DNA of 64,000 nucleotides from NCBI GenBank assembly GCA_016235815.1, contig JACRIM010000052.1, positions 62,001 to 126,000 on the forward strand. The letters run 5' to 3'. Below the pieces are notes generated by a model that saw nothing but the letters and a program-made list of their open reading frames with translations, searched no databases and had not been told where the DNA came from. This stretch comes from Planctomycetota bacterium (GTDB taxonomy: Bacteria; Planctomycetota; Phycisphaerae; UBA1845; UTPLA1). Below are positions 27,577-36,040 of the stretch, piece by piece. Both the position numbers and the translations under genes were made by a program. The stretch's first letter is position 1; each line of letters opens with the position of its first letter.

Positions 27577-28197
27577 ATGACCGTATTCCTCGACACCGAG
27601 CCGATTGCGACCGACACGCTCGGTCCCAATGCCCGCGTCGGACAATTGCTCGACATGGTCAAGGCCCACGTCAACGGTTCCGGCCGCCTCATCCTTGGAA
27701 TGAAGTGCAACGAAGAGGACGTCGATTCGGATGACATCGCGTCGCTTGTCTCCGCCCCGATTACGGAGTTCGATCGCCTCGACTTTATTAGTGGAGATCC
27801 GCGCGACATGGTGCTCGATGCACTCGATGCCGTCCGTCGCGCGTTTGAACAGACATTTCAGGTGGTTCGCGAAGCCGGTGATGATCTCGCCCGCGGCGAT
27901 GCCCAGCGCGCGATGAATCGGCTTGCTGATTGCTTTTCCGTCTGGGGCCAGACCGTCGACGCCGTCCAGTCCAGCGGCCGCCTCCTGGGGGTCGACCTCG
28001 ATTCATTCACCATTGAAGATCGCACAATAACGAGTTGGGTGAACGATCTCGCAACGAAGCTCCGCGAAGTCCGCAGTGCGATTGAAGCGCGTGATTCCGT
28101 TCTTCTCGCCGACATCGTTCGCTACGAACTCGACGAAACCATGCAGGCATGGGATCGAATGCTCGCCGGTTTCATTACACACGTTGAAACTGCGTAG
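27577..28197 (+). CDS. Hypothetical protein, second gene of unknown operon
   Basis: 206 residues, soluble. Residues 1-70 look like a small alpha/beta, possibly ubiquitin-like, domain (TVFLDTEPIATDTLG, RVGQLLDMVKAHVNGSGRLI). The rest is helical, rich in Asp and Ala (AVRRAFEQTFQVVREAGDDL, DELDETMQAWDRM-like segments). AAAGG stands 7 bases before the ATG. It probably works with the tail-anchored protein encoded just upstream. No known family is recognised. Confidence 0.65.
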   Translation: MTVFLDTEPIATDTLGPNARVGQLLDMVKAHVNGSGRLILGMKCNEEDVDSDDIASLVSAPITEFDRLDFISGDPRDMVLDALDAVRRAFEQTFQVVREAGDDLARGDAQRAMNRLADCFSVWGQTVDAVQSSGRLLGVDLDSFTIEDRTITSWVNDLATKLREVRSAIEARDSVLLADIVRYELDETMQAWDRMLAGFITHVETA

Positions 28198-28291
28198 GGT
28201 CCGCTGTGCGGACCACGAACTTGAATTGACTAAACTGCGAGCGTTGCACTACTTCACATATCAACTCGAATAATGTGGGCCAATCTGCTCG

Positions 28292-28756
28292 CTAACTTCT
28301 CACTCCGCTCAACGCCGCTTGTCCGGCTCCCTGCGTTGAAGTGCCCTTGAGAAACGACCACCGGTCTCCGCTCAGCCCGCCCTTCTTTTTCATCGACTTG
28401 CGATGATCCAGAAGCAGATCGCATGGGCCTCGCCGCGTCGTCCCAAGGTCCGTGCGATGAATAAACCGAACACCCACCCGGGCGATGCCGTCCTCGGGTC
28501 GACGAACGTTTACCACAAGGGCCAACTCTTCGCGGGGCTTGCCTTCCGAGTCTCCGTCATTCGTCTCGAATCGTAAATAGAGATACTGGCCAAGGTTCGG
28601 GGCCGACTCCGCGCCGGCCATCAGGCCCGCTCCACCCGCCGAAAGATCGAGCATGTGAACGGGGATCTGTTCATCCTGCGATTCGTGGCGAATCGTGGTG
28701 GGGACAAATGCGTGGGTGCGGGGGTGGGCACGTCGTTCGAGGATTGCGGGGTCCAT
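28292..28756 (-). CDS. PilZ-domain protein (c-di-GMP receptor)
   Basis: A 154-residue protein. ERRAHPRTH provides the RxxxR-type arginines and DLSAGGAGL the D/NxSxxG motif that together hold cyclic di-GMP. Residues about 5-110 form the PilZ barrel. The tail is basic (KSMKKKGG). It would be a receptor for c-di-GMP and may connect with the HD-GYP and secretin cluster 4 kb away, which is inference. The spacing between the first Arg pair is RR-x3-R, as in many single-domain PilZ proteins. Confidence 0.85.
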   Translation of the reverse strand: MDPAILERRAHPRTHAFVPTTIRHESQDEQIPVHMLDLSAGGAGLMAGAESAPNLGQYLYLRFETNDGDSEGKPREELALVVNVRRPEDGIARVGVRFIHRTDLGTTRRGPCDLLLDHRKSMKKKGGLSGDRWSFLKGTSTQGAGQAALSGVRS

Positions 28757-28976
28757 GTCCCTTGCTCCGTGGGTGTGTGTGGCGTCCTTGCCGGCGACCG
28801 GTCGCGCCAGGGATGGCCCTCCAGCATCGGTTCACGGACCAACGGTATTTACTTAGAATGCACCACCTTGCAATTGCGACCCGCCCGTGCCCTAATGCCC
28901 GGCCGATGTAAGTCGATTGCCAGGCATCCGGCGATCCTCCGTTTCGCCACAATTGATCCCCCAAAGAGGCTGTCTC

Positions 28977-30737
28977 ATGAAATGGTCCGCGTTTCTGATC
29001 CCCACAACCAAAGAAGTTCCGAAGGACGCCACCGTCCCATCGCACCAGCTCATGATCCGAGCCGGCCTCATTCGCCAGCTTGCCGCCGGTGTCTATAGCT
29101 ACCTCCCACTTGGTTATCGCACTCTTCGAAAGGTCGAGCAAATTGTGCGCGAGGAGATGAACCGCGCCGGCGCCATCGAACTGCACATGCCCGTCATGCA
29201 CCCCCTCGAACTCTGGCAGCAGACCGGCCGCGTTGCCGCCATGGGCGACGTCCTCCTGCGACTGCATGGTCCGGAGGGCGACTGGCGTTCGCAGACCGTC
29301 CTCGGTCCCACCCACGAAGAACCCATTACCGAAATCGCACGGGCCTATCTCAACAGCTACAAACTGCTTCCCGTCAATCTCTACCAGATTCAGGTGAAGT
29401 TTCGCGGCGAGGCGAGACCCAAGTCCGGCGTCCTCCGCACGCGCGAGTTTCTGATGAAGGATGCCTACAGCTTCCACCGCGACAAAGAGAGTCTCGATGA
29501 AGGCTACCAGAAGATGTACGACGCTTACTGTCGTATTTTCTCGCGCTGCGGCCTGCCCTACATTGCCGTCGAAGCGGAAAGCGGTCCCATCGGTGGCGAC
29601 GCCTCGCATGAGTTCATGGTTCTCACCGAGGCTGGCGAAGACGTCGTCGCGATTACGGAGAACGGCGATTATGCGGCCAATACTGAGCGCGCCGGTTGCG
29701 CGCCCTTGCCGCAAGACAACACACCGATGGGCGCAGTGGCAGAAGTCCACACGCCCAGGCAGCGAACGATCGACGAAGTCTGCGCGTTTTTGAAAACGAA
29801 ACCATCGCAGATGATCAAGACGCTGGTGTATTCGCACCCTGTTCTCAAAGATTCGAAGAAGCCTCCGATGCCTCCCGTCGTCGTTCTCGTGCGCGGCGAC
29901 CACGAAGTCAACGAAAACAAACTCAACCGCATCGCCGGTGGCAAACTCGAACTGGCCAACGAGGCGACGATCACCGCGCTCACCGGCGCCGCCGTCGGCT
30001 TTGCCGGTCCGCACGCGCTCAAAGGCACGCACCGCCTCATCATCGATCAGGCCGTCGCCACGATGCGAAACGCTGCCACTGGTGCCTGCAAGACCGACTA
30101 CCACGTCACCGGCATAAACCCCGGCCGCGACTTCCCGCTCACAGGTGAACACGTCACCGTCACCGACGTCCGCAACGTCACGGACGGCGACCTTTCCCCA
30201 ACCGGCAGCGGCTCGCCTATCCGACTGAAAAAAGCAATTGAGATCGGCCACGTCTTCAAGTTAGGCACGAAATACAGCGACGCACTCAAGGCCACCTTCC
30301 TCGACAACGACGGCAAGCCCAAGAGCCTCATCATGGGCTGCTACGGCATCGGCCTGAATCGAATTATGGCGGCTGCGATCGAATCGCATCACGACGAGGG
30401 CGGTATTTTGTGGCCGATGAGCATTGCTCCGTTCGAGGTGTTAATCGTCGCCCTAGACCCGCGCGAGACAGCGGTGATGGACGTGGCCCAGAAACTGCAC
30501 GACGACCTCGAAGCCGCCGGCGTCGATGTCTTGTTTGACGACCGCGACGAGCGAGCCGGATTCAAATTCAAGGACGCCGACCTCATCGGCGTGCCGCTGC
30601 GCATCACGGTGGGGCGGAAGAGCCTTGCCGACGGTTTCGTGGAACTAAAACGCCGCGACTCGCAGGATGTTCAGAAGCTCGACCCCGCCGAGGCAAGCCG
30701 CGCTGCGTTTGAGTTTGTTTCACAGAGCAGAAAATGA
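28977..30737 (+). CDS. proS: Prolyl-tRNA synthetase
   Basis: A 586-residue class II aminoacyl-tRNA synthetase. GPTHEEPITEIARAYL, the motif 2 region REFLMKDAYSFH and the motif 3 GCYGIGLNRIMAAAIESHHD are all present (key parts THEE, MKDAYSFH, GIGLNRIMAA). Between motifs 2 and 3 it has the editing insert (YbaK-like, about 230-390) of bacterial-type ProS that clears Ala-tRNAPro, then an anticodon-binding domain. ATG 28977 is chosen over 28917 because the conserved MKWSAFLIPTTKE begins there with AGAGG upstream. Confidence 0.96.
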   Translation: MKWSAFLIPTTKEVPKDATVPSHQLMIRAGLIRQLAAGVYSYLPLGYRTLRKVEQIVREEMNRAGAIELHMPVMHPLELWQQTGRVAAMGDVLLRLHGPEGDWRSQTVLGPTHEEPITEIARAYLNSYKLLPVNLYQIQVKFRGEARPKSGVLRTREFLMKDAYSFHRDKESLDEGYQKMYDAYCRIFSRCGLPYIAVEAESGPIGGDASHEFMVLTEAGEDVVAITENGDYAANTERAGCAPLPQDNTPMGAVAEVHTPRQRTIDEVCAFLKTKPSQMIKTLVYSHPVLKDSKKPPMPPVVVLVRGDHEVNENKLNRIAGGKLELANEATITALTGAAVGFAGPHALKGTHRLIIDQAVATMRNAATGACKTDYHVTGINPGRDFPLTGEHVTVTDVRNVTDGDLSPTGSGSPIRLKKAIEIGHVFKLGTKYSDALKATFLDNDGKPKSLIMGCYGIGLNRIMAAAIESHHDEGGILWPMSIAPFEVLIVALDPRETAVMDVAQKLHDDLEAAGVDVLFDDRDERAGFKFKDADLIGVPLRITVGRKSLADGFVELKRRDSQDVQKLDPAEASRAAFEFVSQSRK

Positions 30738-30773
30738 AACTGCCAATTACGCAGATAGACGCCGCCCAGCATC

Positions 30774-30806
30774 CCCTCCCCTTGATAAGGGGAGGGCAAG
30801 GGTGGG
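30774..30806. repeat. Palindromic intergenic repeat, copy 2
   Basis: CCCTCCCCTT (30774-30783) and AAGGGGAGGG (30787-30796) are a perfect 10-base inverted repeat with a 3-base loop, followed by CAAGGGTGGG. The motif matches copy 1 at 16368-16398. It lies 36 bases after proS. No T-tract follows. Confidence 0.7.
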
Positions 30807-30883
30807 GTCGCGATGGGAGGTATCAATTGGATTCGCGTCACCAAGCCTCGAATACAGGCGGCTGATAATGACAAGCATAATAA

Positions 30884-30911
30884 AATCCGTGTAAATCTGC
30901 GCAATCTGCGG
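30884..30911. repeat. Degenerate nonamer repeat
   Basis: AATCCGTGT, then AATCTGCGC and AATCTGCGG in direct succession (one extra A after the first). Similar strings recur in planctomycete and verrucomicrobial intergenic DNA as I remember; not verified. Confidence 0.4.
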
Positions 30912-30942
30912 TTTCAATTTCCCTCTACTTCTGCGGTTTCCA

Positions 30943-32514
30943 ATGTACTTCGTCGTCATCATGGCCTTCGCCCTCGTCCTCTCCGAAGGGATGCCTCCGG
31001 ACAGACTGAATCTCCTGCGCGACTACCCCGTCGCCGGCCCGGCCATTGTCCTCGTCCTCTACGTTCTCGCCGTCACCATTGCCGCAGCGCACGGCCGGCG
31101 CAAGACCTTGCGTCACCTCGATGGCACGCACGATGGCCACGAGAACGCCATCGATGCCCTCACCGACACCTACCACACAATCCTCTGGATCATCGCTGTC
31201 GGTCTCTGCGCCCTTGTTGTCTTTACCCCCTGGGCCAGCCTCGTCCGCGTCGGCTGGCGGCTAAAGCACATTCCCGTACTTCCGGACCTCCTCATCCTCG
31301 CCCCGTTCTTTATCGCCGTCACCATCGCATGGTCCATACTTTATGTTGCTGAGTTGCGCATCAAGCAAGCCGCAATGCGCCTCGACCCCGATGCCAAGCC
31401 GCCCGCAGAGAGTCCCACCGGCGAACTTCGTGCCGGTCCCGACGCCACGCTTGCGTCCTATCTGCTCGACAAGTTCCGCCACCAGATCCTCATCGTCGCC
31501 GCGCCGCTGGTCATCATCGTCTTCGCCAAATACTTCACCTCCACATACAAGCCCCAGCTCACGCGCACCTTCCACCTCGACTGGATTGCGGATTCGATCC
31601 TCGGCATCGTCTCCGTCTTCGTGCTTCTGATTTCGCCTGTCATCCTGCGCTATGTCTGGTCGACGACGCCGCTTCCACCCGGCCCTCTGAGAGAGCGCTT
31701 TGAGCTGACCTGCAAACGAATCGGCCTGCGCTATCGAGAAATCCTCCTTTGGAAAACGCACGGTCTCGCCGTCAACGCCGCCGTCATGGGCTTCGTCCCC
31801 CAATTGCGTTACATCCTGGTCTCCGACGCATTGCTCACGACGATGACCGACGAAGAAATCGAAGCAGTCTTCGGCCATGAGGCGGGCCACGTCCAGCATT
31901 GGCACCTGCACTTCTTCGGCCTCTTCGCCCTGGTTGCCATGTACGCCGCCGGCGGCGTCATCACCGTTCTCGCTCGCACACAATGGGTCAGCGATCCTGC
32001 CCTGTGGAATCTCATCGCCCTCATCGTGCTCATGGCCTGCTGGCTCTTTGGTTTCGGCTGGATCTCCCGCAAGTTCGAACGTCAGGCCGATCTCTACGCC
32101 ATACGCTGCATCACCCCCGACATGAAGCACTGCACCGAGCGCTGCCTCGTTCATGGCACGACTGTTGCCGCTTCCTCAGGACTCAAGACTCAAGACTCAG
32201 GACTTGGGACTCAGGTCTCAGGACTTTGCAATTCCGCCTGCAGCCTCTTCGGCCGCACGCTGCTAAAGATCGCAGACATGAACGGCATTCCGCATTACGC
32301 CCCAAGCTGGCGTCACGGCAGCATCGACTCGCGCTGCAAACTCATCGAGCGATTCGCTCACGACCCGGCCGCCCTCGCCCGCTACGACCGCGCCCTTTGG
32401 TGGATCAAGTTCATCCTCGTCGCGTTCTCCGTCGTCGGTACGATCGTCGCCGCCTGGCTCTACTACCCCAGCATCGCCGAAGCCCTCTGGGGCCCGCCGA
32501 GGCGATTCCGCTAG
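30943..32514 (+). CDS. M48-family membrane metalloprotease
   Basis: A 523-residue protein with about seven hydrophobic spans. The zinc motif HEAGH lies at about residue 310 in FGHEAGHVQHWH; the third ligand is the Glu of RKFERQADLYA near 382. This is the arrangement of HtpX/Ste24-type proteases, which cut misfolded membrane proteins or process lipopeptides with the active site at the cytoplasmic face. The family match continues after the zinc site, but residues about 413-428 are encoded by a heptanucleotide tandem repeat and look like a recent in-frame insertion. No clear ribosome site. Confidence 0.88.
   Translation: MYFVVIMAFALVLSEGMPPDRLNLLRDYPVAGPAIVLVLYVLAVTIAAAHGRRKTLRHLDGTHDGHENAIDALTDTYHTILWIIAVGLCALVVFTPWASLVRVGWRLKHIPVLPDLLILAPFFIAVTIAWSILYVAELRIKQAAMRLDPDAKPPAESPTGELRAGPDATLASYLLDKFRHQILIVAAPLVIIVFAKYFTSTYKPQLTRTFHLDWIADSILGIVSVFVLLISPVILRYVWSTTPLPPGPLRERFELTCKRIGLRYREILLWKTHGLAVNAAVMGFVPQLRYILVSDALLTTMTDEEIEAVFGHEAGHVQHWHLHFFGLFALVAMYAAGGVITVLARTQWVSDPALWNLIALIVLMACWLFGFGWISRKFERQADLYAIRCITPDMKHCTERCLVHGTTVAASSGLKTQDSGLGTQVSGLCNSACSLFGRTLLKIADMNGIPHYAPSWRHGSIDSRCKLIERFAHDPAALARYDRALWWIKFILVAFSVVGTIVAAWLYYPSIAEALWGPPRRFR
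32179..32227. repeat. Heptanucleotide tandem repeat inside M48 gene (7 units)
   Basis: Seven consecutive 7-base units: GGACTCA, AGACTCA, AGACTCA, GGACTTG, GGACTCA, GGTCTCA, GGACTTT. They encode a Gly/Ser/Thr/Gln-rich stretch (LKTQDSGLGTQVSG) within the protease frame. Confidence 0.75.
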
Positions 32515-32765
32515 GCCCATTGCGCAAGTACCGTCATTCATTGTCGCAACCTCTGCATACCTGAACGTGTCGTCCAGGCAAATTGGATTAGCCTCGCCAA
32601 ATTACAAAATCTGCGCCTCCCCTCCTCTCTGATCGCGCAATTCTTGCCGAAATTTCGCATAACCGTGCAATTCGTTCGCACACCGAGCGCCGCCCGTCGC
32701 TCACTTCCAACACAACCCACAGGGTCCGACAACCGATCTAGGAGCCGACGCACAACGGAGTGTGT

Positions 32766-34775
32766 ATGGCTTTGCCCTCACCCATGCGAAGGCCCAGCGC
32801 CTTTTCAGTCTCAACCTGCGATGACGCCCTGTGCGGCGCGATCCGCATCGCCGCGCTCGCACTGGCAATACTTGGTTCCACATACCTCGCGCCGACATTT
32901 GCACAGGAATCTCTCGCCAAACCCACCTCGCGCCCGGCGACCGATCAATTCATCCGCGTCTCAAAAGGTGATCGCGTCACCGTTCACGTCGCCGACCTGC
33001 CCATCGCCGACGCCATGCGAATGCTCTCAGAGCCGGCCAAGCGAAACATCATCCTTGCCGACGGCGTCAAAGGCACCGTCACGGCCAGCATGTACGGCGT
33101 CGACTTTGACTCCGCCCTTAAGGCCATGCTCGTCTCCAACAGCCTCGGCTACCGGCAGGACGGCGATTTCATCTATGTCTATCCCGTTGAAGAACTCGCC
33201 AAGTTCGCCGCCAGCGAACGACGAATCGCCATCCGCGTCTTCAAGCTCAATTTCGTGAACGCCGCGGCCATCAAGCCGTTGATCGATACGCTGCTCAGCA
33301 CTGCCGGCAAGGCCGCCATCACGCCGCCCTCCAGCAAAGGCCTCGGCAGCGGCGGCGCTGGCGGAAGCGGCGGCTCCTCGGGTGGTTCCGCCGGCGGATC
33401 ATCGAGCCTTACCACCGAAGGCGATGCCCTCGCCTCGCCCGATACCCTCATCGTCACCGACTACGAGGATCGCCTCGAGCAGATTGAAAAGGTCATTCGC
33501 GACCTCGACAAACGTCCAAAACAGGTACTAATCGAAGCAACCCTGCTCCGTGCCACCCTGAACGAAGACAACGCCCTCGGCATCGACTTCACCACCGTCG
33601 GCGGTGTCGACTTTGCATCGCTCTCCAGCGTCAGCCCAGGCGCGCAGAACATTCAGACCGGCATCATCCCCACCGCCGAGTTGAACAACACGAACTTCAC
33701 CGTGCGCAGCGATTTGAACTCCGCGCTGCCCGGCGGCGGATTCACATTCGGCATTCTTAAGGATCAGGTGGGCGTGTTTGTCCGAGCACTTGAACAGATC
33801 ACCGACACCGATGTCATCGCCAATCCGAAAATCCTCGCCCTCAATAAGCAGGTCGGCCAGGTCCTCGTCGGCCGACGCGACGGTTACCTCACCACCACCA
33901 TCACCGAAACGACGGCGATCCAGAAGGTCGAGTTCCTCGAAACTGGCACGGTCCTCTCATTCCGCCCGTTCATTAACGAAGACGGCACCGTCCGAATGGA
34001 AATCCACCCGAAAGACTCCACCGGCGGCCTTACCGAAGCGAATCTGCCCTTCGAGCAGACCACCGAAGTGACCAGCAACATCATCGTGAAGGACGGCCAC
34101 ACCGTCCTCATCGGCGGCCTCTTCCGAGAAGTCAGCACCGCGACGCGTGGCCAAACCCCGTTGCTCGGCAATATTCCGATCGCCGGCGCACTCTTCCGAA
34201 GAACGCGCGATGCGACCACGCGCGAAGAAGTGATCGTCCTGCTGACTATTCACATCATCAAAGGCGATGGCGACAACGACGCCGGAAACGCATTGCGCGA
34301 AGACATCGAGCGATTCCGCGTCGGAATGAGGCAGGGCCTGCAATGGTTCGGCCGCGAACGCCTTGCCGAAGCCCACTACCGCTGGGCCGTGGAGCACTTC
34401 TCGCGCGGCGACACCGGCAAAGCCCTTTGGGATGTTCAACTTGCCTTGCACAACTATCCGCGGCACATGGACGCGATCAAGCTTAAGGAAAAGATCACCA
34501 GCCGCCGCGATTGGGAATCCGAATCGACCTCCATTCGCCACTACATTCTTGATCGCATTCACGAGGAAGACGGCACGACAAGGCCGCCGTTCGGCCGCCC
34601 CACGGCGCCGCCATTCGTCATTCCAAAGGAACTCGAAGGCCCCGCGGGTATTGAGGACGACGACCACGCCGAATCCACCAAGGCCGCGGCCATGATCGAC
34701 GCCGTTCTGATTCCCGACGCCCAAACGGCGCTGCCCGCCGCGACCGTTGCCAATGGACAAGGAGCGATCCCATGA
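32766..34775 (+). CDS. Secretin (GspD/PilQ family) with C-terminal TPR-like extension
   Basis: About 669 residues. A signal region ends near ...APTFAQ. An STN/N0-like domain follows (VHVADLPIADAMRMLSE, about 65-125), then a secretin N domain interrupted by a Gly/Ser-rich loop (about 195-215), then the outer-membrane secretin domain (about 245-500; VPVSFRPFI-like strands, TSNIIVKDGHTVLIGGLF, TPLLGNIPIAGALFR). Secretins form the outer-membrane gate of type II secretion and type IV pili. After the secretin domain about 160 residues remain, including a TPR-like segment (AEAHYRWAVEHFSRGDTGKA), which is unusual. ATG 32766 has GGAG 5 bases upstream. It overlaps the next gene by 4 bases. Confidence 0.92.
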   Translation: MALPSPMRRPSAFSVSTCDDALCGAIRIAALALAILGSTYLAPTFAQESLAKPTSRPATDQFIRVSKGDRVTVHVADLPIADAMRMLSEPAKRNIILADGVKGTVTASMYGVDFDSALKAMLVSNSLGYRQDGDFIYVYPVEELAKFAASERRIAIRVFKLNFVNAAAIKPLIDTLLSTAGKAAITPPSSKGLGSGGAGGSGGSSGGSAGGSSSLTTEGDALASPDTLIVTDYEDRLEQIEKVIRDLDKRPKQVLIEATLLRATLNEDNALGIDFTTVGGVDFASLSSVSPGAQNIQTGIIPTAELNNTNFTVRSDLNSALPGGGFTFGILKDQVGVFVRALEQITDTDVIANPKILALNKQVGQVLVGRRDGYLTTTITETTAIQKVEFLETGTVLSFRPFINEDGTVRMEIHPKDSTGGLTEANLPFEQTTEVTSNIIVKDGHTVLIGGLFREVSTATRGQTPLLGNIPIAGALFRRTRDATTREEVIVLLTIHIIKGDGDNDAGNALREDIERFRVGMRQGLQWFGRERLAEAHYRWAVEHFSRGDTGKALWDVQLALHNYPRHMDAIKLKEKITSRRDWESESTSIRHYILDRIHEEDGTTRPPFGRPTAPPFVIPKELEGPAGIEDDDHAESTKAAAMIDAVLIPDAQTALPAATVANGQGAIP

Positions 34776-36040
34776 CAAAATCGCTTCGAATCCTGATGTC
34801 GTTGATCGCCCCCGCGCTTCTGGCCGGTTGCGGCGATCTCAATTCGCCTCTGCTTACCAATCACAACGCCAAGGATCGACGCGGCCAGGCTCATGAGCGT
34901 TGGGACAATGTACGTGGTGAGGTGAAACTGCGCCTTGCCAAGCAACACCTCGATGCCGGTCGACTCGAAGACGCCGAAAAGGTTTTGGACCAGGCCGCCG
35001 GCGTCACGCCGAAGGACCCGCAGGTCTTTGTCCTTCTTGCACGACTCCGCCTCGAGCAAGGCCGACTCGCCGAAGCCCGACAGGCGATTGTCAGCGCCCG
35101 CGCGCTGAACGCCGATGACGCCGAGATTCATTACCTCGCCGGCATGATTGCGCAGCGCTATGGCGAGGTCGAACTTGCCGTGGATGCTTACCAGTCGGCG
35201 CTCCAGCGCATGCCCAACAACGCCAACTATCTTCTTGCCGTCGGCGAATCCCTCGTTGCCGTAGGCCGCGACATCGACGCCCTCGAACTCATTGAAGGCC
35301 GCGCCGCCGATTTTGACTCCAACGCGCCCGTTCAAATGCTGGCCGCGCGAATCTGCCGGCTCGTCGGCCTGCGAAACACCGCCGTGGAGCACGCCCGCGA
35401 GGCCCTTCGAATCACTCCCGACGATCCCTTTGTGATCGCCGATGTCGCCGAACTCATGCTCTGGGCCGGCCGCTATCAGGAGGTCATCGCGACGCTGCAA
35501 CCCGTTACCGACCGCGCCGGGAATAAGCAGACCCAGGCGGCAGCCAGTCCGCAGTATTCCGTTACCTCCGGCATTCGCCGCTGCATGGCCTCCGCTTATC
35601 TCGCGCTCAGCAGGCCCGCCGACGCAATGCGCGCACTCGATCCCGTGATGAGCGGTGCCGAACTCGACGATGCCACCCGCATTTTGTTCGCCCGCGCAGC
35701 CCTCGATGCGGGCGACTTCACGCTCGCAGATCGCACCTTGCAACCGCTCCGCGCTGCCGGCCAACCCGCGCTGGAGGTGCTGCTGCTGTCCGCCGCTATC
35801 TCGTTTGAATCCGGCGATCGCGCGACCGCACGCAGCTACGCCGCGCGGGCTCTCATCCAAGATGCGAAATCCTTGGAAGCCAGGCGACTGCTCGACGTCT
35901 GTGATGGGGTGGCCCGCAGGCCTTCCGACGACTCCGATTCCAAACCCGTGTTCGACCCTGTCTCCTGCCAAAACACTGACGGAGTGATTCCGATTTACCG
36001 TGCCTCTGACCAGGAAAAGGACGCGAGGTGGCGACCATGA
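34772..36040 (+). CDS. TPR lipoprotein of the secretion/pilus cluster
   Basis: A 422-residue protein with a lipoprotein signal ending in LLAGCG (lipidated Cys about 20). TPR repeats fill the rest (ARLRLEQGRLAEARQAI, YLAGMIAQRYGEVELAVDAY, ...). ATGA overlap with the secretin gene implies coupled translation. By position it resembles pilotins such as PilF/PilW, TPR lipoproteins that help secretins reach and assemble in the outer membrane; this role is inferred. Confidence 0.85.
   Translation: MTKSLRILMSLIAPALLAGCGDLNSPLLTNHNAKDRRGQAHERWDNVRGEVKLRLAKQHLDAGRLEDAEKVLDQAAGVTPKDPQVFVLLARLRLEQGRLAEARQAIVSARALNADDAEIHYLAGMIAQRYGEVELAVDAYQSALQRMPNNANYLLAVGESLVAVGRDIDALELIEGRAADFDSNAPVQMLAARICRLVGLRNTAVEHAREALRITPDDPFVIADVAELMLWAGRYQEVIATLQPVTDRAGNKQTQAAASPQYSVTSGIRRCMASAYLALSRPADAMRALDPVMSGAELDDATRILFARAALDAGDFTLADRTLQPLRAAGQPALEVLLLSAAISFESGDRATARSYAARALIQDAKSLEARRLLDVCDGVARRPSDDSDSKPVFDPVSCQNTDGVIPIYRASDQEKDARWRP

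Noticed and set aside
28671-30251. 526-codon minus-strand frame opposite proS
   Set aside because: Shadow frame over synthetase motifs, no ribosome site.
34559-35971. 470-codon minus-strand frame opposite the TPR lipoprotein gene
   Set aside because: Shadow frame; composition and lack of motifs.
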